Shown: positions 31,081 to 35,824 of the stretch, one piece after another
Position numbering within the stretch: the first letter of the stretch is position 1
Layout: every line of letters starts with the position of its first letter
From: a virus
IMG/VR virus record: IMGVR_UViG_3300025168_000273
Location: 1 to 35,824 of that record
DNA length: 35,824 bases
Direction: 5' to 3' (one strand)
The notes under the pieces: model-generated
What the model saw: only the letters and a program-made list of their open reading frames with translations
What the model was told of the DNA's origin: nothing
Database searches by the model: none
Translations under genes and position numbers: made by a program

Positions 31081-31389
31081 ATGATTATGGACAGGGTGGT
31101 AGAACAGGGTAAGGAAGAACTCAAAGACGTTCGCGATTTGAGTCAGCAAAGAGCGAATAGGTCAGTGAAATCGATTGACCTGCGAACAATGAACATCGAG
31201 CGATACCTTATCGCGATTATAAGTTTGGTTGTGGTTTCGCTCGCAATACAGGTTTACGATCTAAAAACTTCGATGCAAGCAAGCCTTCATGCACAGAATG
31301 AGTTTGCTCAAAGAAACTTGAATATGAACTGGGTGACTTCTGAATTGCTTGCTGAAATTCTGAAAGAACTTAAAGATTCCAACATTTAA
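31081..31389 (+). CDS. Small single-span membrane protein
   Basis: 102 residues: a charged N-terminal helix (VVEQGKEELKDVRDLSQQRANRSVKSIDL), one membrane helix (YLIAIISLVVVSLAIQVY, residues about 42-59), and a helical C-terminal tail. The topology and location after a regulator gene suggest a membrane accessory of lysogeny, such as superinfection exclusion, but no family is recognised. A GAAAAAGGAAA upstream stretch may be a poorly spaced ribosome site. An alternative ATG at 31087 exists. Confidence 0.55.
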   Translation: MIMDRVVEQGKEELKDVRDLSQQRANRSVKSIDLRTMNIERYLIAIISLVVVSLAIQVYDLKTSMQASLHAQNEFAQRNLNMNWVTSELLAEILKELKDSNI

Positions 31390-31394
31390 AACAA

Positions 31395-31430
31395 AGGCAT
31401 GATCCCCTGAAGGACATGCCTGTTTTTTTT
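31395..31430 (+). terminator. Rho-independent terminator before the second RHH gene
   Basis: AGGCATG (31395-31401) pairs with CATGCCT (31415-31421), with an inner TCC/GGA extension, followed by G and eight T. It separates the first RHH/membrane gene unit from the second RHH gene. Confidence 0.85.
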
Positions 31431-31435
31431 AAAAA

Positions 31436-31468
31436 GGGTGTATTGCATCCAAAGGGTGTATTGCATCC
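31436..31468 (+). promoter_or_regulatory. Tandem operator-like 15-mers E1 and E2
   Basis: Two exact copies of GGGTGTATTGCATCC (31436-31450 and 31454-31468), 18 bp start to start, immediately after the terminator and ten bases before the RHH gene 2 ATG. The tandem arrangement, close to the start codon, is typical of an autoregulated operator. No separate -10/-35 is obvious, so the promoter may overlap these sites or be supplied by the terminator region. Confidence 0.65.
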
Positions 31469-31477
31469 ACAACAACT

Positions 31478-31669
31478 ATGAAAAAAGAACATTACACAGC
31501 AGTTCGAATGACTGCACCACAGAGGCGAGATCTCGAAAGAGTTTCCGGTCGAATCCTGCACTCACTATCTGAGACAAGCAGATTACTTCTTACCTATGCA
31601 ATTGATCAGGTGAAAGACGATCCATACATGCTGCTCGATTATGCCTCCAAAAATAAACAGCAGGATTAA
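31478..31669 (+). CDS. Ribbon-helix-helix-like DNA-binding protein 2
   Basis: 63 residues: strand YTAVRMTAPQ, helix RRDLERVSGRI, turn, helix LSETSRLLLTYAIDQVKDD. This matches the ribbon-helix-helix layout but with a longer turn, so the family call is less sure than for the 30858 product. It is directly preceded by the E1/E2 tandem sites, whose sequence is identical to copy C, so it is the prime candidate for the protein that binds this operator family. Its C-terminal end overlaps the resolvase-like gene. Confidence 0.6.
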   Translation: MKKEHYTAVRMTAPQRRDLERVSGRILHSLSETSRLLLTYAIDQVKDDPYMLLDYASKNKQQD

Positions 31670-32027
31670 AGGAAAACGAGGTGAACTTGAATGGAGCAAG
31701 GTTCTGATTGCTGAAGGTTTTCACGCTTTCAGAGGTGCTCAACACTCAGGGAAAAATCACTTCACTGGTGAATCTGCGCCCGATGTCATTTGCCCAGATC
31801 TACTGATCCACTACGAGGTTAAGCGTGTTGAAAAGCTGAACCTCCAGGATGCTTTATCTCAATCGCAACGAGACTCAAACGCAGAGGAAATTAGCGCAGT
31901 TGCTCACCGTAAAAACAATTGCAAATGGATGGTGACAACCAGCGCAGAAGACCACTTTCGACTAGTTCGTGAATCGAGCTTTGTCGTAGCGAAAAAAGAA
32001 AAAAACGAAAACAAAAAGAAAGAATAA
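31641..32027 (+). CDS. PD-(D/E)XK nuclease, Holliday junction resolvase-like
   Basis: 128 residues with the layout of phage resolvase-type PD-(D/E)XK nucleases: E15 in GKRGELEW, then H35-S36-G37-K38, P47-D48 (APDV), and E59-V60-K61-R62 as the (D/E)XK pair. A VAHRKNNCKWMVT strand follows. A Lys/Glu-rich C-terminal tail (KKEKNENKKKE) adds basic charge. It would resolve branched intermediates during replication or recombination. It begins in the previous gene and precedes a probable replication accessory gene. Confidence 0.78.
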   Translation: MPPKINSRIKGKRGELEWSKVLIAEGFHAFRGAQHSGKNHFTGESAPDVICPDLLIHYEVKRVEKLNLQDALSQSQRDSNAEEISAVAHRKNNCKWMVTTSAEDHFRLVRESSFVVAKKEKNENKKKE

Positions 32028-32031
32028 AAGA

Positions 32032-32511
32032 ATGATAATGATCCCAACAACAGTGCAACAGGACCTTCCTAAAGAGGGTTGGCACAACGCAGAAATCGTC
32101 GAGGTTTACGAATTCTCACAATACGAGGATGCAAACGGAAAAATGATCAAAGACGCTGACCTTGAAACATATCAGGGACCGAAAAAAATGAAGGACAAAC
32201 TGAAGATCATTTTTGAAGTTGATGAAGTCGGAGAAAACGGAATGAAGATTCAGGTGAAATCAAAACCGATGAATCAGACGTTGGGTATGAAAAGTTCATT
32301 GAGAGCATTTTTGGATATGATCGACGATTCAATTCTGAAAACGAACGCTAATTTTACGGAGGATCTTATTCTAGGTAAGCGAGTAAAAATTAAGCTCGAC
32401 CACTACACATCTCCAACAAACGGTCGCACCTACGCAAACATCAAGCAGATCGTTGAGGACGCAAAACCAAAAGTCACTGAAGACGATATTCCATCCTTTG
32501 ACAGAGGCTAA
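32032..32511 (+). CDS. Probable replication/recombination accessory protein
   Basis: 159 residues, beta-rich with a helical end. KEGWHNAEIVEVYEF...KMKDKLKIIFEVDE and GKRVKIKLDHYTS look like OB-like or DUF669-type strands seen in phage single-strand-binding or associated proteins. The C-terminus (EDDIPSFDRG) is acidic, as in SSB tails. The position between two nucleases supports a DNA-recombination role. No signature is strong enough to name it. Confidence 0.5.
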   Translation: MIMIPTTVQQDLPKEGWHNAEIVEVYEFSQYEDANGKMIKDADLETYQGPKKMKDKLKIIFEVDEVGENGMKIQVKSKPMNQTLGMKSSLRAFLDMIDDSILKTNANFTEDLILGKRVKIKLDHYTSPTNGRTYANIKQIVEDAKPKVTEDDIPSFDRG

Positions 32512-32513
32512 TT

Positions 32514-33320
32514 ATGGCAACGATACCGCAGACCAAAAGCACCGCAGCAAGTGACGGTGATCACTACTATACTGCTCAAGGCGATCCTGCCTATGGTGCA
32601 GGAATTAGGATAGCAAGAGCAGAAGGCTTGCTTCCATCTCCATCAACGATCCTGTCAGTTATGAATAAACCAGGGATTGCAATTTGGATGCAGAATCAAG
32701 CGATTGAAACTGCTCTGGATATGGCAGATGAGGTGCAATCTCACTACACCAATCGGAAAGATCAGGTGAAGGCGATTGCCGATGCTACCAAAGAGCGGAA
32801 TAAGAAACCGATGGAATTAGGGACGCTGATCCACAGCAAGGCTGAACGCATCCTTGAGGGTGGTGAAGCTGAAGTGGGTGAACCTTATTCTGTTGGAATA
32901 TCGGACTACGTCACGCAGCACATTTTGCGAACACGTTGGTGCGAGAAATCAGTGATGCACATTGGCCCGAAGATCGCATTTGCAGGTCGAGTCGATGCAC
33001 TTGTAGAGCATCAATCCTGTGGGTTGTCAGTGCTGGATTGGAAGTCATCAAAAGTGGCAAGAGGGAAAACAGGTAATGCCAATCCGAAATGGTATGATCC
33101 CTATATCATACAGTTGAGCGCATACTCATATGCAATCGACGGTCAACCGCAACCGATCAGTGTAGCAATAGACACCACCCCAAATCATGAAGGTGGAGTT
33201 TACGAAAAAATATGGGAGCAGATGGAAATTGAGCGAGGGTGGAGAATCTTCAACCTGCTCTACCGTCTATGGTGCGAGGAAAAGAAATATTCGCCTCATG
33301 AGTATTATTTGAACCGTTAA
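32514..33320 (+). CDS. RecB/Cas4-like PD-(D/E)XK exonuclease
   Basis: 268 residues. The core motifs are in order: GTLIHSKAE with H107, GRVDALVE with D161, LDWKSSK with D175 and K177 (DXK), and QLSAYSYA with Q200 and Y204 (the family's QxxxY). The N-terminus (PSPSTILSVMNKPG) is typical of phage RecB-like exonucleases. It would degrade or resect DNA ends in phage recombination, probably working with the accessory protein upstream. The downstream terminator ends the unit. Confidence 0.88.
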   Translation: MATIPQTKSTAASDGDHYYTAQGDPAYGAGIRIARAEGLLPSPSTILSVMNKPGIAIWMQNQAIETALDMADEVQSHYTNRKDQVKAIADATKERNKKPMELGTLIHSKAERILEGGEAEVGEPYSVGISDYVTQHILRTRWCEKSVMHIGPKIAFAGRVDALVEHQSCGLSVLDWKSSKVARGKTGNANPKWYDPYIIQLSAYSYAIDGQPQPISVAIDTTPNHEGGVYEKIWEQMEIERGWRIFNLLYRLWCEEKKYSPHEYYLNR

Positions 33321-33328
33321 CCAACAAT

Positions 33329-33362
33329 CCACAGGTTCAGCGATGAGCCTGTGGGCTTTTAC
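33329..33362 (+). terminator. Rho-independent terminator after the exonuclease gene
   Basis: CCACAGG (33329-33335) and CCTGTGG (33348-33354) form a 7-bp stem; the nearby TTCA/TGAG bases can extend it. GCTTTTACTT follows. The T-run is short, so termination may be partial. Confidence 0.65.
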
Positions 33363-33364
33363 TT

Positions 33365-33790
33365 ATGCTCTACGAATCACAGCAAGATTTAAAAAATCAG
33401 CGACAAGCTCAACAAGTGGTTGAGGAAATGTTTGGTTGGGACTTGCAGGAACTTAACATCAGATATCACGCTGATTGGATTGCATATGTTGATAAGAAAC
33501 CGCATGCGCTGATTGAGTATAAGCGAAGGCATTGTGAACATGATCGATACGACACAGTTTTTCTTGATGTCCAAAAATATGTTGAATGTAAAAAATACGC
33601 AGATGCTCTCGATATCCCTTTTTACTATCTGCAAGAGTGGGACGATTATTACGGAATTACTCAGCCCAAAATGACAGACGCAATCCGCAGCAAGATCAGC
33701 ATCGCAGGATCATCAAGGCGCGATGATGTGAATGACTTTTATCTCATGATGCATCTGCCACTGAAACGCTTCACATTAAAGAGCAAATGA
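33365..33790 (+). CDS. PD-(D/E)XK-like nuclease, second type
   Basis: 141 residues. E20 lies in VVEEMFGWD, D37 in RYHADWIAYVD, and E51-Y52-K53 in LIEYKRRH forms the (D/E)XK pair. A DVQKYVECKKYADAL helix follows. This is a compact phage nuclease of the endonuclease fold without an obvious QxxxY. It is the third nuclease-like gene within 2.2 kb. The start is only three bases after the terminator's T-run, so it may have its own promoter or depend on read-through. Confidence 0.7.
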   Translation: MLYESQQDLKNQRQAQQVVEEMFGWDLQELNIRYHADWIAYVDKKPHALIEYKRRHCEHDRYDTVFLDVQKYVECKKYADALDIPFYYLQEWDDYYGITQPKMTDAIRSKISIAGSSRRDDVNDFYLMMHLPLKRFTLKSK

Positions 33791-34071
33791 GACCTAGGAT
33801 TTGGATGAAGGGGATCACACAGGAGATCCTAGAAGAGCGGATCGAGCAGATTAAAGATCCACAGATACGTCAACAGGTAGCATGTCTGGTCTGGTATGAT
33901 TTTATGGGTGAACGATTGGTTGCAGACATCATAGCCAGAGAGAGAGGCTATTTTGAACCATACCTCAACGCACCTCCTGTCTATCTAAGCGAAGAACAAA
34001 TAATACCAGGCTTGCGCTGGGTAGGTTACCCGAAGGAGACCGCAAGACTCAGGGCAAGGAGGCTGGAGTGA
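33787..34071 (+). CDS. Hypothetical protein upstream of replication initiator
   Basis: 94 residues, helical, basic at the end (GYPKETARLRARRLE). No motif recognised. It overlaps both neighbours by ATGA-type joins, so it is part of the replication operon. A basic tail suggests DNA or protein contacts, nothing more specific. Confidence 0.6.
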   Translation: MRPRIWMKGITQEILEERIEQIKDPQIRQQVACLVWYDFMGERLVADIIARERGYFEPYLNAPPVYLSEEQIIPGLRWVGYPKETARLRARRLE

Positions 34072-34988
34072 AGACCAATATTTTTGACCTGATCGGAATA
34101 TACTGGCAATGCCAGAAGCATTTCGGACTGAGTAATGGTGCAGCATCTCTCTATTTTTATTTGCTCTACAAAATGAACGATGCCCGATGGCCTGACACTT
34201 TAGGGATCTCATCTCTAGAGATCGGTGGTGTGTTGGGAATATCTAAACCAACCCTTTTGAAATTCAAGGATGAGCTATCATCTACAGGTCTCATTGAGTG
34301 CCAGTTTGTGACTGGAAAGATCAGGCAGAACTACTCACTTAGGAACCCGAAATTGATGTTCGATGGAGTCAGTTTTGATCGAGATAGTAAAGTAGATAGT
34401 AAAGAACATAGTAAAGTAGATAGTAAACAACATAGTAAAGATTCTTTACCATCATATATATATAAGACAAATACCAAAGACAAAGACAGTAACCCTATAG
34501 TCCCTGAAGGGACCAGAGTGAGACAATCTCATGCGAATGCTGAGAGGATTTATCAGGCTTATCCTCGCAAGGTAGCGAAGCCTACAGCACTGAAAGCCAT
34601 TCAAAAACAGATCACCAAATACGGATTCGATGATGTGTTAGCCAAAACGGAACTATTCGCCAAAGCAACTCAAGGAGAGGATCTGAAGTTCATCCCCCAT
34701 CCAGCAACATTTTTTAATCAGGAGCGATTCAATGATGATCCTGACACCTGGAGCAACTGCAATAGCAACTCAGCAACTCCAGTGAAGAAAGGAGTCTCAG
34801 ACGCTCAGAAGCTGATGATAATGCAAGATCAACAGAAGACGCTGAAGGCAGAGATGCAGACCTATCGGAATAGGCACCTATCTCAGTGCGCGATGACCAG
34901 CGTCTGGGATCAGGGATCGAAACCGAAATACGATGAGATGGCATCGATGATGAAAAAGCTGAAAGAAAAAATCAATGAACTGCTATGA
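34068..34988 (+). CDS. Replication initiator (O/DnaD-like) with embedded origin
   Basis: 306 residues from a GTG preceded by the strong ribosome site AAGGAGG (34056-34062), which supports this start over any downstream ATG. The N-terminus is a winged helix (WPDTLGISSLEIGGVLGISKPTLLKFKDELSSTGLIE, residues 41-77). The middle (residues 106-125) is a low-complexity run of DSK/HSK four-residue repeats encoded by iterons. The C-terminal part (IYQAYPRKVAKPTALKAIQKQI...) is a helical domain common in phage replication proteins. It would bind the iterons in its own gene and load the host helicase, as lambda O does. No helicase-loader gene is visible in the window. Confidence 0.8.
   Translation: MKTNIFDLIGIYWQCQKHFGLSNGAASLYFYLLYKMNDARWPDTLGISSLEIGGVLGISKPTLLKFKDELSSTGLIECQFVTGKIRQNYSLRNPKLMFDGVSFDRDSKVDSKEHSKVDSKQHSKDSLPSYIYKTNTKDKDSNPIVPEGTRVRQSHANAERIYQAYPRKVAKPTALKAIQKQITKYGFDDVLAKTELFAKATQGEDLKFIPHPATFFNQERFNDDPDTWSNCNSNSATPVKKGVSDAQKLMIMQDQQKTLKAEMQTYRNRHLSQCAMTSVWDQGSKPKYDEMASMMKKLKEKINELL
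34384..34466 (+). repeat. Iteron array and AT-rich tract: candidate replication origin
   Basis: Five perfect ATAGTAAA units start at 34384, 34396, 34408, 34420 and 34432, exactly 12 bp apart and alternating GAT/CAT prefixes, giving a 24-bp super-repeat. About 13 bases further lies an AT-only run (ATATATATATA, 34453-34464), a likely unwinding element. The array encodes the D/H-S-K repeats of the initiator. Iterons plus an AT-rich element inside an initiator gene is the lambda ori layout. Confidence 0.75.
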
Positions 34989-35227
34989 TACCAAAAGCCA
35001 TAGTTCGATCCCTAAAGGGTGCTTCTACGTTCAGGGTGTATGTTACCCTCTACGGTATGGAAAACCCAGCAGGAGCGAGACTAGGACGCTTAAAACCCCT
35101 GCCAGATGATAACTACACCTTTGATAATGAAAAAGACGCACAAAAAGCAGCAGAAAGACTCCAGAAATACCTCGACGAACACCACCAACCTCGATCCAGA
35201 AAGCGAAGAGGAAAACGAAGGAGATAA
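34985..35227 (+). CDS. Small basic hypothetical protein
   Basis: 80 residues. The start has a short strand pair (STFRVYVTLYGMENPAG), then a charged helix (DNEKDAQKAAERLQKYLDEH), then a very basic tail (RSRKRRGKRRR). It could bind DNA. The gene overlaps the initiator stop by ATGA, contains an operator-like copy near its start and overlaps the next, longer gene by about 100 bases in another frame. Confidence 0.55.
   Translation: MIPKAIVRSLKGASTFRVYVTLYGMENPAGARLGRLKPLPDDNYTFDNEKDAQKAAERLQKYLDEHHQPRSRKRRGKRRR
35034..35048 (+). promoter_or_regulatory. Operator-like 15-mer F
   Basis: GGGTGTATGTTACCC, with perfect outer GGGT/ACCC dyad arms, inside the 34985-35227 coding sequence. It matches the mirror copy B in all but two positions. 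It lies 600 bases after the iterons. Confidence 0.5.
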
Positions 35228-35824
35228 TGTCGGATCTAAAACGAACCTTTTAGAAAAGACAGAAGAGTATGAGTTCAAATCACCGCTTAAAGGGCCAGGA
35301 TCGAGCCTGAGTGATCGAGCCTACAATCAGGTATGCAGAGACCTCATTGACGGGTTCAGCCTCACAATCACTGCTACACGCAATCAGATAGCAAGACAGA
35401 GTGTTGCCAGCATCAAGGCATCCATCTCTGATCGTGTGCCTCATTGGAAGCAATCAACGAGTAGGAAGATGGGTGATCTCATCACTCAGTTCATGCATTC
35501 GCTAGAGGATGACTTGAGTAAGGGGAAGCTGAGTCCAGATAGGAAATCCATTACCATTGGTATTCTCTCAGACAAGAAGAGGGATCTCGACGGTGACAAC
35601 AACATCACTATCACACACAGGAAGTCCAACATTGACAACGACTTCCTTGAAAAGATGGATGATTACCTTGATTCACTGAAGAACGTCACAGGATCTACGC
35701 AACAGACTGATGGTCTTGTGCAGAGCGACCATAAGCCACTGATAATCAACGATGTGCCTGGGGATTGCACAGATTCTGCACAGATAGGGGTGGAGGGGGA
35801 TCAGGAAGTTTCCGGCCCCGAACA
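35127..35824 (+). CDS. HTH protein, possibly small terminase-like, cut by window edge
   Basis: The frame from ATG 35127 (or an alternative ATG at 35106) stays open to the window end, giving at least 232 residues. The N-terminus is charged and disordered (DPESEEENEGDN), then LSDRAYNQVCRDLIDGFSLTITATRNQIARQSVASIKASI, an HTH-like segment, then HWKQSTSRKMGDLITQF and a helix ending in SITIGILSDKKRDLDG. This last motif ('xxGILxDKxxxLxG') recurs in phage HTH proteins encoded near terminases, so it may be a small terminase subunit or replication regulator. A TTGCACAGA/CTGCACAGA pair 11 bp apart lies near its 3' end (35765-35784). Confidence 0.62.
   Translation, partial: MKKTHKKQQKDSRNTSTNTTNLDPESEEENEGDNVGSKTNLLEKTEEYEFKSPLKGPGSSLSDRAYNQVCRDLIDGFSLTITATRNQIARQSVASIKASISDRVPHWKQSTSRKMGDLITQFMHSLEDDLSKGKLSPDRKSITIGILSDKKRDLDGDNNITITHRKSNIDNDFLEKMDDYLDSLKNVTGSTQQTDGLVQSDHKPLIINDVPGDCTDSAQIGVEGDQEVSGPE

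Noticed and set aside
35227-35253. A gene starting at the ATG at 35227
   Set aside because: It stops after eight codons. The long open frame to the right edge is a different one, starting at 35127 or 35106.
1-35824. A circular complete genome
   Set aside because: The right-edge frame happens to continue in frame into the left-edge frame, but the dNMP kinase would still lack its P-loop half, so sequence is missing between the edges.
1-35824. Genes on the minus strand
   Set aside because: Every minus-strand ORF I looked at lies opposite a longer + strand gene with recognisable motifs or tight operon overlaps, and none has a family-like sequence.

Overview
The window is a stretch of double-stranded DNA tailed-phage genome. 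Every gene I can support lies on the + strand, packed with 1-4 base ATGA/GTGA-type overlaps. GC content looks like the mid-40s percent by eye. The gene set is that of a short-tailed (podovirus-like) phage with a temperate module: TerL, portal, scaffold, HK97-type capsid protein, a beta-propeller-like tail hub, fibres, three ejection-type proteins including a 1917-residue giant, a tyrosine integrase and a tRNA-derived attachment site. The host is probably Gram-negative, because there is a spanin-like pair with a lipoprotein and a secreted SleB-type lysin. The exact host cannot be named from this sequence. Many starts have A/T-rich leaders without a clear Shine-Dalgarno sequence.

Layout. 0-1.7 kb: the end of a deoxynucleoside monophosphate kinase, an HTH protein, a GIY-YIG-like (T5orf172) protein and an acidic hypothetical. 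1.7-10.3 kb: large terminase, portal, scaffold, major capsid protein, head-tail adaptor, then a small lysis-like cassette (two membrane peptides, an inner-spanin-like gene and an out-of-frame lipoprotein). 10.3-18 kb: tail hub and a set of fibre/appendage genes. 17.9 kb: a GT32-type glycosyltransferase. 18.6-27.8 kb: internal virion/ejection proteins. 27.8-28.3 kb: three tiny overlapping genes.

28.3-28.7 kb is the only long non-coding stretch. It holds a candidate attP: the 5' half of a tRNA-Leu(UAA) gene, flanked on both sides by helically phased TGCACA arm-type repeats. Next come a secreted lysin and the integrase. From there to 35.8 kb lies an early region with two ribbon-helix-helix regulators, three PD-(D/E)XK-type nucleases and a GTG-started replication initiator. 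The initiator carries five perfect 12-bp-spaced iterons inside its own coding sequence, next to an AT-rich tract, which looks like a lambda-type origin. The last gene, an HTH protein with small-terminase-like features, runs off the right edge.

The most striking undescribed signal is a family of 15-bp imperfect palindromes, GGGTGTATKK-YHYCC, with seven copies, all found between 28.6 and 35.05 kb. They sit in front of both RHH regulator genes, around a promoter-like element and inside two genes. They look like the operator set of a lysogeny or early-gene regulator that is not a recognisable CI-type repressor. The genome is not complete here: both edge genes are cut, and no DNA polymerase or helicase is present.
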